This document shows, piece after piece, positions 17,535 through 25,038 of a DNA stretch of 64,000 bases. Numbering within the stretch: the first letter of the stretch is position 1; the number at the start of each line of letters is the position of its first letter. Below the pieces are notes generated by a model. That model saw nothing but the letters and a program-made list of their open reading frames with translations. It was not told the origin of the DNA and did not search any database. The stretch covers positions 5,568,001 through 5,632,000 of the forward strand of contig NZ_JAFBCK010000001.1 of the NCBI RefSeq assembly GCF_016907695.1. Direction: 5' to 3'. Made by a program: the position numbers and the translations under genes. Origin of the DNA: Actinokineospora baliensis (GTDB lineage: Bacteria; Actinomycetota; Actinomycetes; Mycobacteriales; Pseudonocardiaceae).

Positions 17535-17664
17535 GATCCAGCGCAATGCCGAAGGCGAGCCGACCGGCCCCATCAAGCACTCTGCTCCACCACGGGTCCA
17601 CGTCCCACCCCCCGCGCACCCCGCACCACCCCAGATCCAGCGCAATACCGCAGGCGAGCCGACC
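17535..17664. repeat. Two copies of a roughly 31-bp direct repeat
   Basis: 17535-17565 (GATCCAGCGCAATGCCGAAG and following) recurs at 17634-17664 with two mismatches. A shorter related piece, TGCCGCAGGCGAAG, lies at 17701-17714. Confidence 0.7.
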
Positions 17665-17742
17665 CACCGCGCACACCGCACCACAACGACCCGGCCCCGA
17701 TGCCGCAGGCGAAGCGGCCACCCCAACCACAAGGAGAAGGAC

Positions 17743-18042
17743 ATGAGCGCTATCGACACCCGAGCGTTCTTCAGCGCAGTCCTCAAAGCGATCGCCTGCA
17801 CCCGCAACCACAACCCCGACCAATCCACCTACACCGACGGCGTCCTAACCCCCGCCGCAGCCATCCGCGCCTTCGAAAAAGACCTCGGCGACCGCGCACT
17901 CACCCGCCCCGAAGCCGAGCACGTCCTAGCGCAACTGGAGTCCGTGTTCCGCACCAAGCTGACCCCCGCCGAGGAGCGCGAGCACTACCTCGGTCGGATC
18001 GCCGAGCTGTCCGGGTTGAGCGTGGTGCGCACCGGTGCCTGA
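17743..18042 (+). CDS. Small protein of unknown function (99 aa)
   Basis: I do not recognise this protein. It is a 99-residue, mostly helical, soluble-looking chain with no signal peptide, membrane segment or metal motif; two Cys-poor helical halves flank a TYTDGVLTPAAA turn, and the second half reads like a helical hairpin (LTRPEAEHVLAQLES, LTPAEEREHYLGRI). The start is set by a strong AAGGAGAAGG site two bases upstream of ATG. Its stop lies inside the GTG-start region of the deacetylase gene (8-base overlap), so it is translationally coupled to that enzyme and may be its partner or a tailoring factor. Confidence 0.75.
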   Translation: MSAIDTRAFFSAVLKAIACTRNHNPDQSTYTDGVLTPAAAIRAFEKDLGDRALTRPEAEHVLAQLESVFRTKLTPAEEREHYLGRIAELSGLSVVRTGA

Positions 18043-19138
18043 ACCAGCCTGGTACAGCCACGAGCTGTGCCACTGGCACGACCCCGGCGCCGGGTCGGGG
18101 TACGTGCCGGTGGGTCCCGGCGTCGAACCGCTGCGCCAGTTCGCGGTGGACCCCGACCTGCGCCGCGCGGAGGGCTTGGTGCGCGCCAGCGGGGTGATCG
18201 ACCTGTTCACCCAGGTCACCCCCACCCCGGCGACCGATGAGGACTTGCTGCTGGTGCACAGCCGCGCGCACATCGACCGGGTAGAAGCCACGTCGGCGCT
18301 CGGCGCGGGCGACGCCGGGGTGTACGCGCACGTGAACCACCACAGCGCGCGGGCGGCACGGCTGGCGGCAGGCGCATGTGTGCAGGCGGCGGAGGCAGTT
18401 CTGGCGGACCGGTTCGCCCGCGCGTATTGCCTGGTCCGCCCGCCGGGGCACCACGCGGAACCGGACCGCGCGATGGCGTTGTGCTTGTACAACAACGTGG
18501 CGATCGCCGCGCGGGCGGCTCAACGGGCCGGGGCCGAGCGGATCCTGGTGCTGGACTGGGATGTCCACCACGGCAACGGGATCCAGCGCGCGTTCTACGA
18601 CGCTCCGGACGTGCTGTACGTGTCGATCCACCAGGACGGGCTGTTCCCGCCTGCGTCCGGCTCGGTGCGGGAAACCGGCACCGGCGCGGGCCTGGGCACC
18701 ACCCTCAACATCCCCCTGCCGTCCGGCTCCGGCCACGAGGCCTACCTGGCGGCGGTCCACCAGGTCGTCGATCCCGCCGCCCGCGCGTACAAACCGGACT
18801 TGATCCTGGTGGCGGCCGGTGTGGACGCGGGCGGTCACGACCCCATGGGTCGGATGATGTGCACCAGCCGAACCCTGCACGCGATGACCACCCACCTGTG
18901 CGCCCTGGCCGAAGACCTCACCGGCGGCCGCATAGTCTTCGCCCACGAGGGCGGCTACTCGGCCTGGTACCAACCCACCCTCGTCCTCGCGACTGCCGCC
19001 GCCATCGCAGGCCTGCCCGCGCCGGAGGACCCGTTCCTGCACTCCCTGGAACACCTACCCGGCCAGCGCGCACTCCCCCACCAGACCCGGGTGCTGGACC
19101 ACCTCCGCACCCACCACCCCCTCCTGGCGACGCCATGA
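18035..19138 (+). CDS. HDAC-family (class II-like) deacetylase/amidohydrolase
   Basis: This 367-aa protein has the arginase/deacetylase fold signatures: RPPGHH (tandem His near 138-139), the zinc-binding LDWDVHHGNG (Asp176, His178), GVDAGGHDP with the second metal Asp near 265, and EGGY carrying the transition-state Tyr. Full length for the family, no signal peptide, so cytoplasmic. The family hydrolyses acetyl or acyl amides of lysine, polyamines and related amines. In this operon it could remove an N-acyl protecting group from the amino-ketone product or a precursor, or serve as a drug-tolerant copy of a target enzyme; both are inference. GTG start at 18035 overlaps the upstream stop by 8 bases, and its own stop overlaps the thioesterase start (ATGA). 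Confidence 0.9.
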   Translation: MPEPAWYSHELCHWHDPGAGSGYVPVGPGVEPLRQFAVDPDLRRAEGLVRASGVIDLFTQVTPTPATDEDLLLVHSRAHIDRVEATSALGAGDAGVYAHVNHHSARAARLAAGACVQAAEAVLADRFARAYCLVRPPGHHAEPDRAMALCLYNNVAIAARAAQRAGAERILVLDWDVHHGNGIQRAFYDAPDVLYVSIHQDGLFPPASGSVRETGTGAGLGTTLNIPLPSGSGHEAYLAAVHQVVDPAARAYKPDLILVAAGVDAGGHDPMGRMMCTSRTLHAMTTHLCALAEDLTGGRIVFAHEGGYSAWYQPTLVLATAAAIAGLPAPEDPFLHSLEHLPGQRALPHQTRVLDHLRTHHPLLATP

Positions 19139-19980
19139 CGTGGTTGGTGGAGTTGCGGGGCAGCGAGGTCCGGGAGCCTCGAGCGCGGGTCATCGCGTTG
19201 GCACACGCGGGTGGGTGGCCGACGGCGTTTCGGGGGTGGCGGGAGGTGTTGCCGCCGGACGTTGCCTTGGTGGCGGCGCAGTTGCCGGGGCGGGCTACTC
19301 GGGCGGGGGAGGCTGGGGTTGACCGGGTAGAGCCGTTGGCGGGGGCGTTGACGGAGGCTGTTCTGGACCTGGAGCCGCTGCCGTTCGTTGTTGTGGGGCA
19401 CAGTTTTGGGAGCGTGCTCGGCTACGAGATGACCAAATCGCTCGAGGTGGCTGGGCGGCCGCCCGAGTTGCTCGTGGTCTCCGGTCGACAGGCTCCTTGC
19501 CTGCCGAGCGAACCGCCTTTCCTGCACCAGGGCAGCGACGCGGATCTGTTGGCGCACCTGGATCTCATCGGCGGCATCCCCGAGGGACTGTTGCGGCGCG
19601 AGGACTTCGTACAGGCCACGCTCAACGCGATCCGCGCCGACCTCGCCGCGCTGGAGACCTATCGCAGGCCGGTGTCGGGTACGGACGTTGACGTGCTCGC
19701 GGTCGGCGCCGCCGACGATCCCATCGTGAACTCGGCCCGGCTGCACCTGTGGTCACTGGAAACGTCCGGGGCGTTCGCTTGCCGTCTGTTCACCGGCGGG
19801 CACTTCTTCCTTTACCAGCCGGACGCCGCCGCGGCCGTCGCGCGCGAGGTGGTGCGGGCCCTGGGACCGACATCCCCTAAGTTTGTCCGAAATGTCGGAC
19901 CGATGCGGCACACTCCGGTCGCACCACCCCGAGACCGCCACCCGGTCTCGGCCACCTCCGCAGGAAGGGATTTACCGTGA
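19135..19980 (+). CDS. Type II thioesterase (alpha/beta hydrolase)
   Basis: A 281-aa alpha/beta hydrolase of the RifR/GrsT type that removes stalled or wrong acyl groups from carrier proteins. The N-terminal ALAHAGGWPTAFRGW matches the family's opening HAGG stretch, nucleophile Ser90 lies in GHSFGS, an Asp in GAADDPIV and a His in GGHFF complete the triad. The last 35 or so residues (after VVRALG) look like read-through of non-conserved sequence before the stop; type II enzymes usually end near 245-250 residues. ATG overlaps the deacetylase stop by ATGA and the stop overlaps the exporter start by GTGA. Because the synthase ends in an AOS domain, this enzyme is probably an editor, not the releasing enzyme. 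Confidence 0.9.
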   Translation: MTWLVELRGSEVREPRARVIALAHAGGWPTAFRGWREVLPPDVALVAAQLPGRATRAGEAGVDRVEPLAGALTEAVLDLEPLPFVVVGHSFGSVLGYEMTKSLEVAGRPPELLVVSGRQAPCLPSEPPFLHQGSDADLLAHLDLIGGIPEGLLRREDFVQATLNAIRADLAALETYRRPVSGTDVDVLAVGAADDPIVNSARLHLWSLETSGAFACRLFTGGHFFLYQPDAAAAVAREVVRALGPTSPKFVRNVGPMRHTPVAPPRDRHPVSATSAGRDLP

Positions 19981-21521
19981 ACTCCTCCGCACCCGCGCGA
20001 GCGGGGACCCGGCAGTGGCTGGGCCTTGCGGTGCTCGCGCTGCCGACGCTGCTGGTCGCCATGGACGTCAGCGTGCTCCACCTCGCGGTCCCGGAGATCA
20101 GCTCCGGTCTGGGTGCCAGTGCGCAAGAGATGCTGTGGATCGTCGACATCTACGGCTTCATGATCGCCGGGTTCCTGGTCACCATGGGCACCCTGGGCGA
20201 CCGCGTTGGCAGGCGCAAGGTCCTGCTGATCGGTGGCGCCGCGTTCGCCGTCGCCTCCGTGCTCGCCGCCTACGCGTCCGACCCGGTGCTACTGATCGCC
20301 GCGCGCGCCCTGCTCGGTGTCGCGGGCGCGACGTTGATGCCCTCGACGCTGTCGCTGATCGTGAACATGTTCACCGACGACCGCGAGCGCGGGATGGCGA
20401 TCGCGGTGTGGGTGACGATGTTCTCGGTCGGCACCGCGCTCGGCCCGGTGATCGGCGGCCTGATCCTGCAGTGGTTCTGGTGGGGCGCGGTGTTCCTCAT
20501 CGCCGTGCCGATCATGGTGGTGCTGCTCGTGGTCGGCCCGGTCCTGCTGCCGGAGTACCGAGACCCCGACGGCGGCAAGCTGGACCCGGTGAGCGTCGCG
20601 CTGTCGCTGGTGGCCATCCTGCCGATCATCTTCGGCCTCAAGGAACTGGCCACCGACGGCTCCCCCGCCCTCGCGGCGGCCGCCATCGTCGTGGGCGCCG
20701 CCTTCGGCTACCTGTTCGTCCGCAGGCAGCGCACCTCGGCCAGCCCGCTGCTGGACCTGCGCCTGTTCACTCGCCGCGCCTTCGCCGTGGCGGCCTCCGC
20801 GCTCCTGCTGACCATGTTCGTCGCGGGCGGCACATACCTGTTCATCACCCAGTTCCTGCAGCTGGTCGCCGGTCGCTCCCCGCTCACCGCGGGCCTCTGG
20901 CTCCTCCCGGCGGCCTTCGCCCTGATCGTCACCTCGATGTCCTCCCCCGGCCTGGCGGGCCGCTTCGGCCCCGCCCCCGTCGTGGCCGCCGGTCTGGCCG
21001 TGTCCGGCATCGGCCACCTGCTGTTGCTGCTGGTCACCCCCGGCGAGGACATCACCCTGCTGGTCACCGCCTTCGCCATCCTCTACGCGGGCGGCGGCCC
21101 GGTCGTCGCCCTGGGCACCGACCTGATCGTCGGCTCCGCACCCCCGCAGATGGCGGGCTCGGCGTCCGCGGTCTCTGAGACCAGCACCGAACTCGGCATG
21201 GCCCTCGGCGTCGCCATCCTGGGCAGCCTCGGCACAGCCCTCTACCGCGCCGAAGTGACCGTCCCCCCGGGCACCCCCACCGACACCGCCGTGGCAATCC
21301 AAGACAACCTCGCCAACGGCGTCTCCGCGACCAGCTCACTCCCCGCGGAAACAGCCAACACCCTGCTCGCCTCCGCGCGCGAGGCGTTCACGTCGGGGTT
21401 GTCGGGGATCGCGCTCACGAGCGCTGTGCTGTCCTTCGCGTTGGCGGGGTTGGTGCTGTGGGGAATCCGCGCTGGGGCGGAGGAAGAGGCCACCGCCGAA
21501 CCGGTGCCCGAATCCGCCTGA
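19977..21521 (+). CDS. MFS drug exporter, 14-helix DHA2 type
   Basis: The 514-aa membrane protein has fourteen hydrophobic segments and DHA2 signatures: MDVSVLHLAVPEI at the end of helix 1, GDRVGRRK (motif A) in the loop between helices 2 and 3, and a motif-C-like GTALGPVIGG in helix 5. It resembles QacA/SmvA-type proton-driven multidrug exporters. As the last gene of the overlapping operon it most likely exports the product of the polyketide pathway and contributes to resistance. A 40-base palindromic terminator follows three bases after the stop. Confidence 0.93.
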   Translation: MNSSAPARAGTRQWLGLAVLALPTLLVAMDVSVLHLAVPEISSGLGASAQEMLWIVDIYGFMIAGFLVTMGTLGDRVGRRKVLLIGGAAFAVASVLAAYASDPVLLIAARALLGVAGATLMPSTLSLIVNMFTDDRERGMAIAVWVTMFSVGTALGPVIGGLILQWFWWGAVFLIAVPIMVVLLVVGPVLLPEYRDPDGGKLDPVSVALSLVAILPIIFGLKELATDGSPALAAAAIVVGAAFGYLFVRRQRTSASPLLDLRLFTRRAFAVAASALLLTMFVAGGTYLFITQFLQLVAGRSPLTAGLWLLPAAFALIVTSMSSPGLAGRFGPAPVVAAGLAVSGIGHLLLLLVTPGEDITLLVTAFAILYAGGGPVVALGTDLIVGSAPPQMAGSASAVSETSTELGMALGVAILGSLGTALYRAEVTVPPGTPTDTAVAIQDNLANGVSATSSLPAETANTLLASAREAFTSGLSGIALTSAVLSFALAGLVLWGIRAGAEEEATAEPVPESA

Positions 21522-21523
21522 GG

Positions 21524-21563
21524 CACTGTGGCCGCGCCCCTGGCCAGGGGCGCGGCCACAGTG
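21524..21563. terminator. Strong bidirectional hairpin terminator
   Basis: CACTGTGGCCGCGCCCC pairs with GGGGCGCGGCCACAGTG (17 bp, perfect) around TGGCCA. It sits between the exporter stop and a convergent pseudogene fragment. It has no T-run, as usual for actinomycetes. Confidence 0.88.
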
Positions 21564-21577
21564 ACCAGGTGCTAGCC

Positions 21578-21660
21578 CTACTTTCCCAGCATCTGGCAGA
21601 CCATGGTGCCGAGACTTGCCGAACAGGAATCCGGGAATCCAGACCATGGCCAACATGCGG
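21578..21660 (-). pseudogene. Decayed duplicate of the 3' end of the serine hydrolase gene
   Basis: Read on the minus strand this piece ends MVCQMLGK followed at once by TAG, matching the last residues (MVCQMLGKQG) of the complete gene at 21853-22956. Nucleotide similarity to that gene continues for roughly 75 bases with small gaps and then fades. Its terminator (21524-21563) is also a near copy of the one at 21774-21813, so the gene end and terminator were duplicated together. Bases 21661-21773 hold nothing I recognise. Confidence 0.75.
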
Positions 21661-21773
21661 CCGCGCGGCGCAATTCCTGGACCGAACCCGTGGGCGGCAG
21701 GGCGCCCGCACAGCGCCAGCTGGGGCGGTCGCGAAGGGCGATGGCTGGGCCGCACCGGGCTTGCCTAGACAGC

Positions 21774-21813
21774 CACTGTGGCCGCGCCCCTGGATTCGGG
21801 CGCGGCCACAGTG
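21774..21813. terminator. Hairpin terminator, near-copy of the one at 21524
   Basis: CACTGTGGCCGCGCCC pairs with GGGCGCGGCCACAGTG (16 bp) around CTGGATTC. It lies 39 bases beyond the stop of the serine hydrolase gene on the minus strand. Confidence 0.85.
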
Positions 21814-21852
21814 ATCCGATCTAGCCTCGCTGGCCGTTGCCCGGCAGGCTGG

Positions 21853-22956
21853 CTATCCCTGCTTGCCCAGCATCTGGCACACCATGGTGTTGACCGTCTT
21901 GTCGAACAGGGATCCGGTTTCCTGGTCCAGATCCGTGGCCACCATCAGCGTCGCGCTACGACGACCAGCGCGGTCCTGATACGCGATCGTGTGGTAGCCG
22001 GGGAAATCGCCCGCGTGGCCCCAGACTCGGCCGCAGGGGGTGTCGGTGTAGTAGATGCCGAGGCCGTAGCCGCCGTGGCGTTCGGGGACTTCGACGGTGG
22101 TGAGCATGTCGTTGAGGCGGGCTTGGGTGAGCAGGCCACCCGAGAGCAGGACGCTGTAGAAGCGGGCGACCTCCTGTGGGGTGGACACGACCGCGCCCGC
22201 CGCCCCGGCCATGGTCGGCGACCACGACGTGGTGTCGGTGTAGGTGCCGTCCGGGTTGGGGAGGTAGCCGTGGATGTGGCCCGGGCGGACCCGCGCGTCG
22301 GTCGCCAGGTAGGTCTCACGCAGCCCGAGCGGACCGGTGATCCGGTCGGCGATCAGCCGCGGTAGCGCCCGGCCGGTCGCCTTCTCCGCGATCATCCCAG
22401 CCAGGATGTAGTTCGTGTTGCTGTACGACCACCGCGCACCCGGCGGGAACACCGGCGGGTTGGCGGCCGCCACCGCCACCAGTTCCCGCGCCGACCAGCT
22501 CCGCGTCGGGTTGGACAGCGCTGTCTCCCGCCACTGCTCGTCGTCGGTGTAGTTGAAGACACCGCTGGTGTGGTTGAGCAGCTGCCGCACGGAGATCTTG
22601 TCCCCGCCGGGCACCGCCCCCGGCAGCCAGCGCTCCAGCGAGTCCGTGAGCCGCACCTTCCGCTCGTCCACCAACTGCAGCACCACCGTCGCCACGAACG
22701 ACTTGGTGACGCTGGCGATCCGGAACCCGCCCGAGGTCCCGATCGGCCGCGGCGGCTCGACCGTGGTCACCCCCCTGCCGAGGGTCCGCACCCGCTTCCC
22801 GTCGTCCACCCGCACGACCACGCCGGTCGCACCGGAAGCCACCAACGCCTCCAGCGACTCCCGCAACGCCCCGTCCGTGCGGGTCTCCGCCGTGGCCGTC
22901 CCCGAGGGCACCGCGACCAACACCGCCGCGATCCCCGCTGCTATCCACCTGCGCAC
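21853..22956 (-). CDS. Secreted serine hydrolase, beta-lactamase/D-Ala-D-Ala carboxypeptidase family
   Basis: A class C beta-lactamase-like (S12) protein of 367 aa. The N-terminus (VRRWIAAGIAAVLVAVPSGTATA) is a signal peptide with an A-x-A cleavage site. The SxxK motif is SVTK, the second motif is YSN, and HAG replaces the KTG of classical enzymes, as in esterase and DD-peptidase members. I place the start at GTG 22956 because GGAGGG lies just upstream; an ATG 13 codons earlier is possible but precedes that site. It probably acts on cell-wall peptides or esters outside the membrane. Transcribed alone, convergent with the exporter; the 3' end is duplicated as a relic next door. Confidence 0.88.
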   Translation of the reverse strand: MRRWIAAGIAAVLVAVPSGTATAETRTDGALRESLEALVASGATGVVVRVDDGKRVRTLGRGVTTVEPPRPIGTSGGFRIASVTKSFVATVVLQLVDERKVRLTDSLERWLPGAVPGGDKISVRQLLNHTSGVFNYTDDEQWRETALSNPTRSWSARELVAVAAANPPVFPPGARWSYSNTNYILAGMIAEKATGRALPRLIADRITGPLGLRETYLATDARVRPGHIHGYLPNPDGTYTDTTSWSPTMAGAAGAVVSTPQEVARFYSVLLSGGLLTQARLNDMLTTVEVPERHGGYGLGIYYTDTPCGRVWGHAGDFPGYHTIAYQDRAGRRSATLMVATDLDQETGSLFDKTVNTMVCQMLGKQG

Positions 22957-23068
22957 TCTGATCCCTCCCGGTTCGACTTGCTGTGCCACAAGCACACCGG
23001 AAGATCGGTACGGCCCGCTTCGGGGAATCCGCCGGAGATCTCCCGTAGTCCCCTGGCGTACCCCCGGG

Positions 23069-23737
23069 TCAGGTCGGCGGTGCGACGCTGCCGCCCGAGG
23101 CGCTGTAGAGGGTGGTGAAGGCCTTGATGGCCTTGCTGACGTTGCCGTGGCGGATGACGTCGCCGCCGGTGACGGTGCCGCAGTTCATGTCGAACACCAC
23201 CGACCACTGGCCGCCGGTGGGGTAGTCGAAGATCATCTGGTACTGGCGGAACAGTGCCGCGGTGCAGGCGAGTTCGACGCCGGGGTTGTCGTGGCGGTAC
23301 TCGTCGGGGTCCTGGAAGCCGTTGAGGGTGTCGATCAGCGGGGTGAGGTCGCCGCCCGCGGTGGCGGTCGAGGTGGTCCACTCCACCTTGGCGGTCACGG
23401 AGTCGGGGGTGTAGGTGCACAGCGTGACCCGGGTAGCGCCTTCGGGGACCACCTGTCCCCTCCCGCCCGGGTCGGTCAGGCCGAAGGTGTTGTCGGGCGG
23501 CACGCACGTCTTGGGGCGGCCAGGTGCGGGCATGGGCGCCGCAGGTTCGCTGGTCTTGGTCGACGGGATCGTGGCGATCACGACGAGCACCAGCACGACA
23601 GCGGTCGCCGCCGCCGCGGCGATCCGACCGCCCCGCACGCGCGCGGCCCGGCGGCGCACCCGGTCAACGGGGTCGGGTGGATCCGGCAGGTCGGGGACGG
23701 CCCTGTTCAGCAGGGCGCGGACGTCGTCTTCGGTCAT
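23069..23737 (-). CDS. Single-pass membrane protein coupled to a SigE-type sigma factor
   Basis: A 222-aa protein with a charged N-terminal cytoplasmic segment (TEDDVRALLNRAVPDLPDPPDPVDRVRRR), one membrane helix (about 38-58) and an extracytoplasmic domain with four or five Cys and a discontinuous beta-like pattern. The start ATG overlaps the sigma-factor stop by ATGA, so the two are made together. The layout suits an anti-sigma or sensor protein, but there is no HxxxCxxC zinc motif, so the anti-sigma role is inference. Confidence 0.75.
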   Translation of the reverse strand: MTEDDVRALLNRAVPDLPDPPDPVDRVRRRAARVRGGRIAAAAATAVVLVLVVIATIPSTKTSEPAAPMPAPGRPKTCVPPDNTFGLTDPGGRGQVVPEGATRVTLCTYTPDSVTAKVEWTTSTATAGGDLTPLIDTLNGFQDPDEYRHDNPGVELACTAALFRQYQMIFDYPTGGQWSVVFDMNCGTVTGGDVIRHGNVSKAIKAFTTLYSASGGSVAPPT

Positions 23738-24240
23738 CGGTCGCCTCCTCGGGCCAGGTCGCGGAGGGAGTCGTCGGCGCGCAGCGCGGCCAGTGCGCGG
23801 CTGGTGTGGGTCTTGACCGCACCGGTCGAACACCCCAGCACGAAAGCCGTCTCCGTGACGGTGAAGTCCTCGAAGTAGCGCAGCACGAGCACCGCGCGCT
23901 GCCGCTTGCTCAGCCGCGCCAGCCCCGCGTCCACCACCAACCGCCGCGACACCTCCTCGGCGTGGTCGGTCGGCCCGGTGACCTCCGGCAGGTCCTCGCT
24001 GGGCTGCTCGAACCGCCAGCGCCGCCGCCACCAGGTGATGTAGGTCGTGTACAGCGCCCGCCGCGCGTACGCGTCGAGGTCCCCGACCGCCGGGCGGCGC
24101 ACCCACAGCCGGGCGAGCACGGTCTGGACCAGGTCTTCGGCCTTGCCCCGGTCCCCGGTCAGCAACCAGGCCGACCGCACCAGCGAACCCCACCTGGCCG
24201 CGACGAACGGCGCCAGGTCGTCTTCCAGGTCTGCGCGCAT
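23734..24240 (-). CDS. SigE-family ECF RNA polymerase sigma factor
   Basis: 168 aa. Region 2 begins FVAARWGSLVRSAWLLTGDRGKAEDLVQTVLARLW and region 4 carries LSKRQRAVLVLRYFEDFTVTETAFVLGCSTGAVKTHTSRAL, a clear sigma-70 helix-turn-helix. The pattern matches the actinobacterial SigE/SigM-like group that is often paired with a membrane partner. The start at 24240 is favoured by GGAGG seven bases upstream; the ATG 13 codons earlier lies before that site. It likely controls its own operon and envelope genes. Confidence 0.9.
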   Translation of the reverse strand: MRADLEDDLAPFVAARWGSLVRSAWLLTGDRGKAEDLVQTVLARLWVRRPAVGDLDAYARRALYTTYITWWRRRWRFEQPSEDLPEVTGPTDHAEEVSRRLVVDAGLARLSKRQRAVLVLRYFEDFTVTETAFVLGCSTGAVKTHTSRALAALRADDSLRDLARGGDR

Positions 24241-24304
24241 GACACCTCCACCCCCAAGACGACCTGACCCCCACGCCACGTTGACAGGTGCGGCGAAATC
24301 GGTT

Positions 24305-24320
24305 CTCAGTGTCCACTGAG
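24305..24320. promoter_or_regulatory. Short palindrome in divergent promoter region (possible operator)
   Basis: CTCAGTG-TC-CACTGAG is a perfect 7-bp inverted repeat between the sigma-factor gene and the divergent membrane-protein gene. A TTGACA hexamer lies at 24281-24286. Position suggests an operator, but no regulator can be named. Confidence 0.3.
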
Positions 24321-24371
24321 GAGCAACTGAGATCGTGACCGTTCACCGGACAAGGGGGTGGCCGCTGTGGG

Positions 24372-24794
24372 ATGGTCACGGGGGACTTCATGGGGGGCAT
24401 GATGGCGCGCAATCGGTGGGCGGTCGGGGCCGCTTCGTTGTACGTGGTGTGGGGGTTGCTGCACGCGGGGCTCGGCATCTCGATGGTGGTCGGGGACCTC
24501 GCGGACGGGGCACCCTCGGGGGAGGTGGCGGCGGAGAGCTTGATGTTCTTCATCTGCGCGGCCGTGTTCGGGGCGCAGGCGATCTTCGTGGCGCTGGTGC
24601 TGAACCGGGTCAACAGCCGGGTGGGGGTGTGGCTCAACGGGGCCGTGCTCGGCGTGGTGGACGTGGCGTTCCTGGTGGTCCTGGCGATTCCCGGCCACGT
24701 GGACCCGATCGGCGGGGCCTCGGGACCGGTGGTGTGGCTACTGGCCACGGCGTGCGCCGTGATCGGCCTCCGCCGGGAACCGGTCACCGGCTAG
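24372..24794 (+). CDS. Four-helix membrane protein of unknown function
   Basis: The 140-aa product is very hydrophobic with four predicted helices (near 17-38, 54-78, 87-106 and 118-134). I recognise no motif beyond that of small actinobacterial DoxX/DUF-type membrane proteins. The start is uncertain: ATG at 24372, 24390, 24399 or 24402 are all in frame, and the G-rich runs upstream fit several. It diverges from the SigE-type operon and may belong to its regulon. Confidence 0.65.
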   Translation: MVTGDFMGGMMARNRWAVGAASLYVVWGLLHAGLGISMVVGDLADGAPSGEVAAESLMFFICAAVFGAQAIFVALVLNRVNSRVGVWLNGAVLGVVDVAFLVVLAIPGHVDPIGGASGPVVWLLATACAVIGLRREPVTG

Positions 24795-24902
24795 GATCCA
24801 GCTCTGCGGGCTGGACTTCAGGCGCTGGGAGCCATCGGCCCGGCTCTCGAATCGAGGCCAGGTCAGCGACGGTGGTACGTCGGGCACGCGATGTGGTTGC
24901 CT

Positions 24903-25023
24903 GCCAGGGCATGCGCCGCGATCAGCCGACTGTCTGCGGCGTGATGGCCTCGGTCGCCGCGGCGTCTCGCGCCTGCGGAGACACCGGCAGGCGACGTGTA
25001 TGCCAGCCAGGGCATACGCCGCG
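24903..25023. repeat. Two 18-bp direct repeats in an intergenic stretch
   Basis: GCCAGGGCATGCGCCGCG at 24903-24920 recurs with one change at 25006-25023. The surrounding 244 bases (24795-25038) show no gene. Confidence 0.6.
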
Positions 25024-25038
25024 CGGGCAGGCCACGAC

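Larger units (their letters stand above)
17209..17742. other. Intergenic region with several repeats, no gene seen
   Basis: The 534 bases between the PKS-AOS gene and the next small gene hold no convincing coding sequence. They contain two sets of direct repeats and a pair of long inverted arms (listed separately). A good ribosome binding site, AAGGAGAAGG at 17731-17740, ends the region. Because upstream and downstream genes are each tightly overlapping, this is the one break within the operon; a terminator, promoter or processing site here would separate synthase from tailoring genes. Confidence 0.6.

Noticed and set aside
23738..24787. Long minus-strand frame extending upstream of the sigma-linked membrane protein
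   Set aside because: It runs through the SigE-type gene in a different frame and has no conserved features; the real start overlaps the sigma stop by ATGA.
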